From NCBI GenBank assembly GCA_964007475.1, contig OZ023273.1:64118108-64182107 (forward strand): a stretch of 64,000 bases of DNA. Direction: 5' to 3'. This document shows positions 42,201 to 55,300 of this stretch, piece by piece. A model generated the notes under the pieces. It did not search any database. It was not told the origin of the DNA and saw nothing but the letters and a program-made list of their open reading frames with translations. A program made the position numbers and the translations under genes. The stretch's first letter is position 1; the number at the start of each line of letters is the position of its first letter. Origin of the DNA: Hybos culiciformis (taxonomy: Eukaryota > Arthropoda > Insecta > Diptera > Hybotidae).

Positions 42201-43351
42201 AAAAAAAAAAATTAAATGCTTTATCTGATTAGTTTTTTTTTTTTAATAAAACATTTTTTTTATTTTAATTAACAGAAAGCATTAGTGGATCGCCTTGGCC
42301 CCGGATCATTCCCATTTTCATTAGAAATTGGTATGCTAGCACCACCCAGTGTACAATTAGTACCATCCAAAAAATATAAAGGACAACCAATAGGAACTAG
42401 TTATGATTTACGAATATTTGTAGGTGAGTGAAGTAGATTTCTTTTCAAAATGTTTACATTTTCAAATTTCTGAGTTTATTTAAAGTTATTTTAAAAATTA
42501 TTAAAAGTGACAACAGAGAACTTAAATTTCAGCAAAAAAAAGTAGAACAGAGAGCAAAGATAAAGCGGCTGATTTAACTATTTTTGACTTTTAAAATGTT
42601 AGTAATCATATCAAATTTTTCTTTTAAAATGATCAAATCAAATTTTTTAAATTAACAATTCAATAGTCCTATCCGGCGTGAAATAATTTACTATACATAT
42701 ATTATTTTAAATTTAAATCACAACAAATAATTTTAGTAAATGATGTACCCAGATATAAACATTCTGAACGATATTTCATTATAGCAAAAAAAAAAAAAAG
42801 AATATTTAATATAATTTTAATAATGATAGTTATAAAAATATTTTTGTTTTTTCTGACCAAATAAACTTCATTACTAGTACTATACATATTTATAAATCAT
42901 AAATATGTATTAAATAAATATCACGTTTTATATATTCGAATTTAAAAAGAGTCATAAATTTTATTATTTTATGCAGCTGACGTTTCTGATGAAAGATTTC
43001 AACCACGTACGCAAGTTCGATTAGGCATACGTCTTTTACATAAAATTTCATCAGATGCACGTATCATAGAACAAAATACACCAACATATTCATCACTGCC
43101 ACAAAGCATAAGATCACGTTTATCACCGAAACATCTAAGATTACATTATTGCCATAAAAATAATTCAAATAGTAAGAGTACTCCATCAATTGATCTAATT
43201 AAAAATGAACTAGATGATGAATTCAGAATACACAAAGCACAATCTTTATTCTGCAAAAAGAATTGTAGATTTTCTAATAGAAATAATAAATTAAATTTCA
43301 ATAACGATAGTATTAAGAGTAGTAAAAATAATAATAATAACAACAACAATA

Positions 43352-43387
<36 letters not shown>

Positions 43388-46300
43388 GTGATAATAAATA
43401 TAATATTGGTAAAAATAGTAATACGGATGATGTCATTATATGTTCTAATGGTACAATCAGGTTACCTAATGCACCAGTGACAACGGCAAGTGTTTCAACA
43501 CATCCACTTATTTTGAATTCAAATTGTAATAGAATACATTTAAATAATGATTTTTTAACCAGTTACAATAACAAACAAATTGTAAAATTAGAAAATGGTA
43601 CAGCTGAAGACAACATTTCAAATGTGACGAAGGTAAAATATTTTTCGTAAGATTAAATTTTAATTTAGGTTCTTATGTAAAGATGAATGATTGCTTTTTT
43701 TTAGATATTTTTAACACTATTTAATATTTTTAATTGAATCAACAATTTTTTTATTGGGTAAAATAAAAATAATTAACATTCATACAAATATTTAAAGAAA
43801 TGTTTTAAAATAAAAAATATAATTATATGAAACAAGATTAGCTCAGACATTTTAAAATACCAAAATTTATACGATCCAATATTATTTTTATTTTAACTCT
43901 TTTAATATTTTAAATATTTTTTGTCCTTAATATCATCTGTCGGTGTTAACCATTACCACTTTGGACCTAACGAACTATTCGCATTTTGTTTGTAATGAAA
44001 TAGCATAAATAGAATAAAAATATGGACTAACTAGCTTTTATTACGTTAAAATTCAAAATATTGAGATTTGAAATTTATTTTTCCGTTGCTCCGACAAATT
44101 CTTTATGTAAGTTGTTATGGCAGGTTCAGATATCGTTAATCGAAAAAGTAAAAAAAAAATACATTATTATTCAAAAAAAGACCAATAAATATAACTTCTG
44201 TGTTCGGCCCTAAATTAAAACATCATTACATTATAAATAAACATAATTTTCTTGAGCAAATCACTTATAAACACGATGCAGTGCTAATTCAATGGAATAC
44301 AGGTGTATATGAATATAGATAAAACATTTCGAAACCTAATTAAGTACATACACGATTAAAAATATCATAAAATTAAAACAATTTATATAAAATTATTTTG
44401 TAATGTTCGAAATAAAAAGTTAATAAATTATAATAAATACCTAAATGAATTACCTATATAATTAAAAAGTTTATCATCAGTCATTATAAAATACTATATA
44501 TATATATTTTATAATTAATTTATTTACTACATACCTAGTCTTCTAAATTTTCAATAAAATTACAAAAATATTCAATTAATGAAATTAAGATTAATGACAT
44601 TAAAATTATCAAACGTTTCAATGAAAGTTTTAAACGTATAGGTCAGTGCTTGTTTCAAATTCAACTCATCATCACATGATTACGAAAATATTCCGTTCAC
44701 ATGATATAATTTAATTAACAAAATTCTTTCTAAACTATTATCTCTCGTTATTTAAAAAATAAATTTGAGTTTTTGCAGAAATTTTGAAATTAATTTTCTT
44801 GTTCTAGTTATATATATCTTATTTATATTTGCTTCTGATGGGAAAATAATAGTTAAATAATTTGAACTAAAAATTTAATCATGTATAATATAAAATTGAG
44901 CTCCACTTATTTGTTTTTTTATATATGAACTGAACCTATAGAACGCAAGTTACCGAAATAAAGGATTTATTTGAATTAAAAAAGAAATCAATATATAAAA
45001 TTTATAATTTTTTTCCAATTAATTACGACATTAGGTATAAAATCAGGATACACATACAGAGTTTTACAATACGTGCATATTTCACGTGCGAATAAGATAG
45101 AATTTTATTGTTCTTTAATATACTTTTTTTTTTTGGGATAACGATTTAAAGCTTATCTTTTTAATTTCAGGTATCATTATTATTTCGGTTATCAAATTGG
45201 TCCCTTCCTTTTCTTTTTAGGAAAATTATACTGTCAATCAATTTTATACGTCAATACTTTGAATTTAATTTGAATGTTTCCTATATAAATAAAGTAAAAA
45301 GTTTTATATGAATCTTTCAATTACACAGTTCATGTGATTTATTAGACCCAATAAATCTGAAGAGATTTGTTATTGAATAAAAGTCCCATAAAAATTATGA
45401 ATAATTTATTGTATTTCGAATTATCTTTAAGTATCTAACAAAAAAAATTTTCTATACATATATAATTATATTTGTTACACAATATAAAATAATATACATA
45501 GTATTATATAGATTCATTTATGTTTTTTAAAAGGACAATTTTAATAAATTTGGAATTACTTCGATAGGTTAAAAACATGAAATTGAATAAATTTTATTAT
45601 TCTGCTATTTACTAGAAATTATTTTGGTATGATTGAGAATTTTTTTTCTTATCATTTTTCCCCTGAAAATAACGTTGTGAATTTGATATTTTTCTTGAAT
45701 GTTTTATTTCAGTATATGATTGAATAATTATTGTAGTTATTTGGAAAAATTATGAACTTAACTTCTCTGAAATAGCATTAAATTATTTTTCGTAGGTGCG
45801 TTTGAGTGTCATATAAAAAATTTGCTCTTTATGTGGTAATTTTATATTAATTTCGTAGAAATGTTAAATATGCGTGTGTCGTACAACTAGTCAAACAAAC
45901 ATAGATAATACCCACACAAGAAAGTATTTATATTAAAGTTTAAACAAACAATTTTCATTAAAAACAACGATTGTTGGTTGTCAATTTTTCCATAATTTAT
46001 ATACGAGCAATTTTTAACGTAATATTTAGATGAATTTTATATAAAGAAAAGAACTAATTTTATTTTCTTGTTATTTTCTTCTTTTTTTTTATGGGAATGA
46101 GAATGTAACTTTAATATCGATTTAGGTTTATATTTTGATTAAGGTCTTAATTCTATTTGGTTTGTTATTCTTCTTCTTAACGCAAAAGAGGATTATGAAA
46201 AAATATTAAGGTTGACATTTTTAAATCTTTTTAAAACAAAAAAAAAAATATTCAATGTATGTGGAAAAAAAAACAAAAAAACCTAAGATGAATTATCTTT

Positions 46301-49300
46301 TTAGATTAAGTCTTAAGAATTTTACATATATATTTTTTAAGGTTAGATAGATTCTAAAGTCAAATTGACTTTTAAAGCATAAAAAATTATAAGGATAAGG
46401 TTTTGTTTGACATGATTTCTGGCTTCTGTTGAAAAAAAAAATTTTTATGTTTTAATTTATGTAAGTTGATATACGTTTTTTGAACTTATTATTTAGAGAA
46501 GATCTAAATATAATTGCACAGTGTGATGAGAATGGAAATTTTGATTTATTTAAAATTATTAAAGGCCTTATTCCACTGTCTGTGCAATGCACAGATATTT
46601 GATCAAAAACGTCATAAACATTGCACAGATAATGGAATCATCAAATTAGTTTGCTCTAAAATGTTTGCTCATTGTTGTCAAATATGTACATTGTACATAC
46701 AGTGGAATCATTGTTAATCGTATCTGTACAAACAATTTGTTCAATTTTTTTTAAAGCGACATTATTTATCATATGATCTGTCGTTTTTTTTGTATAATGT
46801 CGCTTCTAAACGACATTATTTCTACATGAATAAAGTCGTTTTTTGATCGTATGAATAATGTCATTTTTAAAACGACACTATTTATCGTATGTGAGTAAAA
46901 ACGAATGTTGGCCGTACAAAATGTAGGTGAACTGACATAACCGCGAAATTTTTTTGTCATAACCGAGAAACTGGAATTTGTATGACTTTCGCGGTTATAA
47001 CAAAAATTTTTGTTATAACCGCGAAACACAAAAATTGGATTTTTATCATTTCGCATTTTTTTGTAGAAGATAACAGGATCCAAGCATCACAAATACGGCT
47101 GCAATATCTTGTTCACTCTCTATATCTTTTTTCGTACTTGCTGTCCATTGATTCAAGTTAAAGGCGGGTATTCAACTGAAGATAAAGTACAAGATAAATT
47201 TTATCTTAAAAAGGAACATTATTGAGTGAGATAAAAATTGACACATGACTTTCTGACTTATGTAGTACCTACACAATTTTATTTTTAATTTTCTTACCTC
47301 CCAACTTTCATCCATTTTATTTAATTAATTTTACCAATTTTATTTTATTTTATTAAATTAAACTATTATTTTAATTTTAATATTTTTTACCAATTTCAGT
47401 TTAAAAATTATTTTAGTTTTCTGATTTTTGTTTGTTTTCTTCAAACAACAAACGTCAAATTCTTTTTACACGACCTAATGTCAAAATTTATCTTGAAAAG
47501 AATGTTCAAAACATTCTTTGCAAGATAAATTTTTGAAATAAAATTTATTTGAGTGAAAAAATTTTCATACAATTTTTACTCAGATAAATTTCCATTTATC
47601 TTCAGTTGGGTACCGATAAATTAAATTCACTCAACTAAAATTTATCTCAGATAAAATTTTATATGAAAAAGTTGATTTTATCTCCAGTTGAATACCGGCC
47701 TTTATAATTAAAAAAAAAAAAAAATTCGTAATAATATAATTTTTAAAAATTATATATGAATTTATAAATTTGGATTTCCAATTGATAAACTTTTTTTTTC
47801 ATTGTACATACTTTATGCGAGCAGACAATGGAATATATGAACAAACTCTATGTACAGACATTTGTTTGTGCATACATTATTTTGGCTACAACGAACATTT
47901 CGTTGAAAAAAGCTCGTAGTTCGTTAAAAAAGTTCGTTATACCCCAAAACCAAAAACCTTTCAAATTCTTCAGCAAAAACACCGCAAATAGGAAAGAAAA
48001 ATTTTACTAGACTAAATTTTTTTTTTTATTTATTTAATTTTTTATTTATTTCTTTTTTATTTTTTATTTTAATTTTTTTTTTATTTTTTTTTTATTTATT
48101 TATTTATTTATTTTTTTTTTTTAATTTTTTTTTTTATTTTTTTTTATTTATTTTTTTTATTTATTAATTTTTTTTATTTATGTTTCTATTTTTATTATTT
48201 ATTTTATAAATTTTTTTATTTAATTTTTTTTTAATAATTTTTTTTATGCCCGCTTGTGGCTTCGAACCACTGTCCTAAACATTGCAATCCATCAACTCTG
48301 CCACTGAGCTATGAACTAAATTTACGGCAATGTGTAAAATGGAAAATATAAGTTCTGTATGGATTGAAATTTTTGTTTCCCGTATTTAACGATAACGAAC
48401 TTTTTTAACGACTACTAAAAATGAAAAAAAAGGTTCGTAATAGAAAATAAACGAAATTTACGTTACAAAAACGTATTTATTCATTATTTTTCGTTATCTT
48501 AACGAGAATGTCATTAACGAACTTTTTTGACGTAATGAGTACGAGCAAATTTTTTTCTGTGTAGGTCAGTGCTTGTTTCAAATTCAACTCATCATCACAT
48601 GATTACGAAAATATTCCGTTCACATGATATAATTTAATTAACAAAATTCTTTCTAAACTATTATCTCTCGTTATTTAAAAAATAAATTTGAGTTTTTGCA
48701 GAAATTTTGAAATTAATTTTCTTGTTCTAGTTATATATATCTTATTTATATTTGCTTCTGATGGGAAAATAATAGTTAAATAATTTGAACTAAAAATTTA
48801 ATCATGTATAATATAAAATTGAGCTCCACTTATTTGTTTTTTTATATATGAACTGAACCTATAGAACGCAAGTTACCGAAATAAAGGATTTATTTGAATT
48901 AAAAAAGAAATCAATATATAAAATTTATAATTTTTTTCCAATTAATTACGACATTAGGTATAAAATCAGGATACACATACAGAGTTTTACAATACGTGCA
49001 TATTTCACGTGCGAATAAGATAGAATTTTATTGTTCTTTAATATACTTTTTTTTTTTGGGATAACGATTTAAAGCTTATCTTTTTAATTTCAGGTATCAT
49101 TATTATTTCGGTTATCAAATTGGTCCCTTCCTTTTCTTTTTAGGAAAATTATACTGTCAATCAATTTTATACGTCAATACTTTGAATTTAATTTGAATGT
49201 TTCCTATATAAATAAAGTAAAAAGTTTTATATGAATCTTTCAATTACACAGTTCATGTGATTTATTAGACCCAATAAATCTGAAGAGATTTGTTATTGAA

Positions 49301-52300
49301 TAAAAGTCCCATAAAAATTATGAATAATTTATTGTATTTCGAATTATCTTTAAGTATCTAACAAAAAAAATTTTCTATACATATATAATTATATTTGTTA
49401 CACAATATAAAATAATATACATAGTATTATATAGATTCATTTATGTTTTTTAAAAGGACAATTTTAATAAATTTGGAATTACTTCGATAGGTTAAAAACA
49501 TGAAATTGAATAAATTTTATTATTCTGCTATTTACTAGAAATTATTTTGGTATGATTGAGAATTTTTTTTCTTATCATTTTTCCCCTGAAAATAACGTTG
49601 TGAATTTGATATTTTTCTTGAATGTTTTATTTCAGTATATGATTGAATAATTATTGTAGTTATTTGGAAAAATTATGAACTTAACTTCTCTGAAATAGCA
49701 TTAAATTATTTTTCGTAGGTGCGTTTGAGTGTCATATAAAAAATTTGCTCTTTATGTGGTAATTTTATATTAATTTCGTAGAAATGTTAAATATGCGTGT
49801 GTCGTACAACTAGTCAAACAAACATAGATAATACCCACACAAGAAAGTATTTATATTAAAGTTTAAACAAACAATTTTCATTAAAAACAACGATTGTTGG
49901 TTGTCAATTTTTCCATAATTTATATACGAGCAATTTTTAACGTAATATTTAGATGAATTTTATATAAAGAAAAGAACTAATTTTATTTTCTTGTTATTTT
50001 CTTCTTTTTTTTTATGGGAATGAGAATGTAACTTTAATATCGATTTAGGTTTATATTTTGATTAAGGTCTTAATTCTATTTGGTTTGTTATTCTTCTTCT
50101 TAACGCAAAAGAGGATTATGAAAAAATATTAAGGTTGACATTTTTAAATCTTTTTAAAACAAAAAAAAAAATATTCAATGTATGTGGAAAAAAAAACAAA
50201 AAAACCTAAGATGAATTATCTTTTTAGATTAAGTCTTAAGAATTTTACATATATATTTTTTAAGGTTAGATAGATTCTAAAGTCAAATTGACTTTTAAAG
50301 CATAAAAAATTATAAGGATAAGGTTTTGTTTGACATGATTTCTGGCTTCTGTTGAAAAAAAAAATTTTTATGTTTTAATTTATGTAAGTTGATATACGTT
50401 TTTTGAACTTATTATTTAGAGAAGATCTAAATATAATTGCACAGTGTGATGAGAATGGAAATTTTGATTTATTTAAAATTATTAAAGGCCTTATTCCACT
50501 GTCTGTGCAATGCACAGATATTTGATCAAAAACGTCATAAACATTGCACAGATAATGGAATCATCAAATTAGTTTGCTCTAAAATGTTTGCTCATTGTTG
50601 TCAAATATGTACATTGTACATACAGTGGAATCATTGTTAATCGTATCTGTACAAACAATTTGTTCAATTTTTTTTAAAGCGACATTATTTATCATATGAT
50701 CTGTCGTTTTTTTTGTATAATGTCGCTTCTAAACGACATTATTTCTACATGAATAAAGTCGTTTTTTGATCGTATGAATAATGTCATTTTTAAAACGACA
50801 CTATTTATCGTATGTGAGTAAAAACGAATGTTGGCCGTACAAAATGTAGGTGAACTGACATAACCGCGAAATTTTTTTGTCATAACCGAGAAACTGGAAT
50901 TTGTATGACTTTCGCGGTTATAACAAAAATTTTTGTTATAACCGCGAAACACAAAAATTGGATTTTTATCATTTCGCATTTTTTTGTAGAAGATAACAGG
51001 ATCCAAGCATCACAAATACGGCTGCAATATCTTGTTCACTCTCTATATCGTTTTTCGTACTTGCTGTCCATTGATTCAAGTTAAAGGCGGGTATTCAACT
51101 GAAGATAAAGTACAAGATAAATTTTATCTTAAAAAGGAACATTATTGAGTGAGATAAAAATTGACACATGACTTTCTGACTTATGTAGTACCTACACAAT
51201 TTTATTTTTAATTTTCTTACCTCCCAACTTTCATCCATTTTATTTAATTAATTTTACCAATTTTATTTTATTTTATTAAATTAAACTATTATTTTAATTT
51301 TAATATTTTTTACCAATTTCAGTTTAAAAATTATTTTAGTTTTCTGATTTTTGTTTGTTTTCTTCAAACAACAAACGTCAAATTCTTTTTACACGACCTA
51401 ATGTCAAAATTTATCTTGAAAAGAATGTTCAAAACATTCTTTGCAAGATAAATTTTTGAAATAAAATTTATTTGAGTGAAAAAATTTTCATACAATTTTT
51501 ACTCAGATAAATTTCCATTTATCTTCAGTTGGGTACCGATAAATTAAATTCACTCAACTAAAATTTATCTCAGATAAAATTTTATATGAAAAAGTTGATT
51601 TTATCTCCAGTTGAATACCGGCCTTTATAATTAAAAAAAAAAAAAAATTCGTAATAATATAATTTTTAAAAATTATATATGAATTTATAAATTTGGATTT
51701 CCAATTGATAAACTTTTTTTTTCATTGTACATACTTTATGCGAGCAGACAATGGAATATATGAACAAACTCTATGTACAGACATTTGTTTGTGCATACAT
51801 TATACAGATAAAAATTCGTGCAATTGCACAGATAATGGAATACATTGAGCAAAGCAATTTGTACAAAGTCGAATTTGTTCATTTTTTGAGCAGATTTTTT
51901 TGAGCAGATATCTGTGCATTGAACAGACAGTGGAATACAGCCTTAAGTGTATTGTCCTACGGAAAAAATTGAAATCTGGATAATTTTTATTAATTGTTTA
52001 ATTTCATTTAACAGCAAGGAGTAATTTAAAATCTAAAAATCTTAATAAATGAATCATCCTATAACAGCCCATCAATATTAAAAATTTTTGTGTACTATAA
52101 ATAAAAGAGCTGAAAAACAAAATGTAGGCTTCTACGCGTAGTATATATTTACTTATCAGTATATACCTACAAATTCTGTAAACTTAAGAAATAAAATTGA
52201 ATTAAGCTTTTTAATGCCATTTTAACGAACATTTTATTATAATATCTCTATGTTCTCTAAAAAATATAATTTTAAATGAAATTATGTATTAAATTTATAT

Positions 52301-55300
52301 TTTTGAACATGAAAGAATGAACAAAAAAAAATATTCTTTTATTTTTTGCTCTGTTTTGTTCTTGTTGATGGTATTATCATTATTTCTTTATTTTTATTTT
52401 ACAAATAAAAGTTTCCACAAAAATTTTCTTCTAGGTTATGCAAAAATTTTCCAAAAATTAAACAAGATTGTACAGAGAATAGGGAAATTTTTTGACAAAT
52501 TTAATCAATCTCTTTAATATTCTATTTTCGTTACTTTTTCTCACTATTAAAATTATAATTCACATTTCATTGACACAGAAAATGAAAGTTAGTAAATATT
52601 TATTACATTAGACTTAATAACTCAAGAGATTTTTCACTAATAATGTTTGCATTAAAAAATTGATTTCAATTTGTTAAGCGAGCAAAATACAAGTTTTTTT
52701 TTAATGTATTTTAAAATTTTTTTGCTTCAGAAATTAATAAAATGGAAGAATCTTTAAGAAAAAAATATATATATTTTTTCTGCCATAATTTTAATTTGAA
52801 AAATTCCGCATTAAAAGTTTTAAAATTATATACAAGAAAAATAAAAAAAATTGGTTATCTTATAATAAATGATGCAATTTTCAAATTGGGTCATTCAAAA
52901 TTATTTAAAAAAAACTGTGAAAAGTTCTTTAATATTGAATAGTTCATAAAAGTCCAAAAACATCTTAATTAAAGAAAATAAAGTTCAATTCAAAGTTTTA
53001 AAAACCTCGTTATGATTCTTGAATTGAATACCTGCGCATATAACTCAAATTTGAGCGCTGCATTTCTTGTTACTACGAACCAGATGAATCAGAAACATAA
53101 AATGTGTAATTTTTCTTAGTATTATAATTTAAGAATCCTTATTGAATCTAAGTCCTAAACTGTATTAGTAAAAGGAGTACTTTTTCTATTAATAGTGTCG
53201 TATTATCGCAAAGTTTATTAAACATTAAAAAGAGCATAAAGAAAACCCACTCCTTCTTAAAAAAATGTTTACTCATTTAATCAATATTATCATATACATA
53301 CTTTATTAATAAATGAACCTTTTCAAACTTTGTATCCATAGTTTCTATTGTTATGTGTGTAAAGTTATTTAGGTGTTATATACATAAATATTTATATGAA
53401 TCAATTCGTACAATAAAAAGTAGTATGATAAACAAAAAGATAAAAGCGTTAACAATATAACATATAACACTGACTGCTGTAACACAATGGCGTAAAATTT
53501 ATAATGAATTTTCGAATTTAATGATGTTATCTCGCTAAGTATTCATTTCCCTCAATGTGCGTATTATGCTTCTTTTTTTTTTGAAATATAAATTTGAAAA
53601 ATGTACATACATAGATGTTTTACATATAAAATTTATTCACTGATTTATTAAAATTTTTGTATGGGATTTATGCATACCACTTTGTCATCATAATCAAAAA
53701 TTTTAGATCAAATATAATTATTTCTAATTTATGTGTTTTCTAAAATTAATATTCGTAGAACAGAAAATTAACGTTATTGATTGATATTTGTATACGCACA
53801 AGCCCAATAATGTTTAATTTTGTTTATGGTTTTGGAATTAAACTCATAACGCAATTTTAGTGAAATTGATTATATATGTACAATGTACCTATATTATTCT
53901 ACAATATCCGCACTTCAATAAATTAATAATTTACATGAACAACATTAATAGCGATTTTTTTGAACTTTCGTTATTTATCTTTACAATATAATATGTTACT
54001 TAAGATAAATTACCATAATTTGTAAGTATTTGATGGTTGGTTGTTTGATTTAAAAGTTTGAAGAACATAATAATATGTTTTCAGTATTTATAAGATGAAC
54101 ATATGAATGATCAATACTTATATTATTCTAGGACATGTTTTCTAATGTACTGGGACTGAGACTATGATATAAATGTATATTAAATTGAAATAAGCTGTTG
54201 TTACAAGGAACCCTTCAAATAAATTACTAAATAATTGAAATTAAAATTAATTTTTCCGTATTCGGAAATTTCATACCTCATTAAGTTATTAACTGGCATT
54301 ATTTTTTCTTTTAATTTTTTTTCTTCCAGTTAGAATATTAGCGGATTAGATAAAACGTTCATTAATTTCTAACATTATTTTTTATTAGTATTGAGAACAA
54401 AACTTATCGTTCAAGGACAAAAAAAATAAAACAATTTTCCTTCCTTTTCTCTACGATTTTTAATTCCCTTTTTGTCAGGATAAAGAATTAAATGTACGTG
54501 ATCATTAACAATATGGAAATCCTTTTTTAAACAGGGATTTTAATCAAGTACCCCATTTTTATCTTATTTTATGTGCATTATATTCATTTAAATAAACATA
54601 TTAAATAAAATTGAATTAAAATTTTTTAAATTCAATTCTTAAAAACTTATTTTACTAAACGAAAATTGCTCATAGATTTGTTCCAGGTTTGTTTAAACTT
54701 CAACAACAACAATTTTATTTATATCTTAATTTACAAGATACAATATTATATTATGGTATCCGCTTAATGATAATTGCGGTACATACATATACTATGTATA
54801 ATTGAATAATAATTCTTTTGTGTTTTTCAGGTTAAATTGAATAATCTTTTTTTAATTGGTTTTTGTAAACCGATGTTTTAAATTGTTTAGTTTTAAAATT
54901 TCTAGATGTAAAAGGTTTTTATCTAAAATAAAAAAAATTAAAATTTATTCAAGAATCCTTTATAATTCTTTCTACTTCAAAATTGGTATCCCTATTAAGA
55001 CCTATTATTATTATTGCTATTATTACTATACAAAAGGGAATTTAAAAACGTGTTAGATGCCTTTTTTAATAAAAATGAAAATCTTGTTAATTTTTAACAT
55101 GTTTCCAATCTTTTTATTTTCAAGATGTTGCCTTGTTAGCTATTTAATTGTCCCATATTTCAGTAAAAATGTGTCGTTCGAAAAAAGAACAGCAAAAAAA
55201 AAGGATACTTTTCATTAATTAATTTAATCTCTTTTATTTTTTTTTAATAAATAACTAACTATGCAGACAATAAAATAGAAGATTCTGAATTTTCGATAAT

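Larger units (their letters stand above)
44639..47880. repeat. Direct duplication, copy 1 (3242 bp)
   Basis: From TAGGTCAGTGCTTG to GCATACATTAT this is repeated at 48562-51803 with a constant offset of 3923, so without net insertions or deletions. Reading both, I noticed one substitution (T at 47127, G at 51050). It lies wholly in arrestin intron 5 and includes plain intron sequence as well as transposon derivatives. Confidence 0.95.
46563..47880. mobile_element. TTAA element, truncated copy
   Basis: Same left end (TTAA, then AGGCCTTATTCCACTGTCTG) as the complete element in copy 2, but cut at the duplication boundary, so the right end is absent. Confidence 0.8.

Noticed and set aside
43146..43436. 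Minus-strand frame with a long leucine run
   Set aside because: It is the complement of the asparagine-coding AAT tract in arrestin exon 5.
46514..47083. Two open frames (67 and 104 codons), repeated at 50437-51006
   Set aside because: They lie across transposon ends and motif clusters, have no family motifs, and recur only because the DNA is duplicated.
48248..48318. tRNA gene on the minus strand
   Set aside because: A and B boxes are good, but the acceptor stem does not pair and the anticodon stem is poor; an A-rich tail follows, so it is a SINE head.
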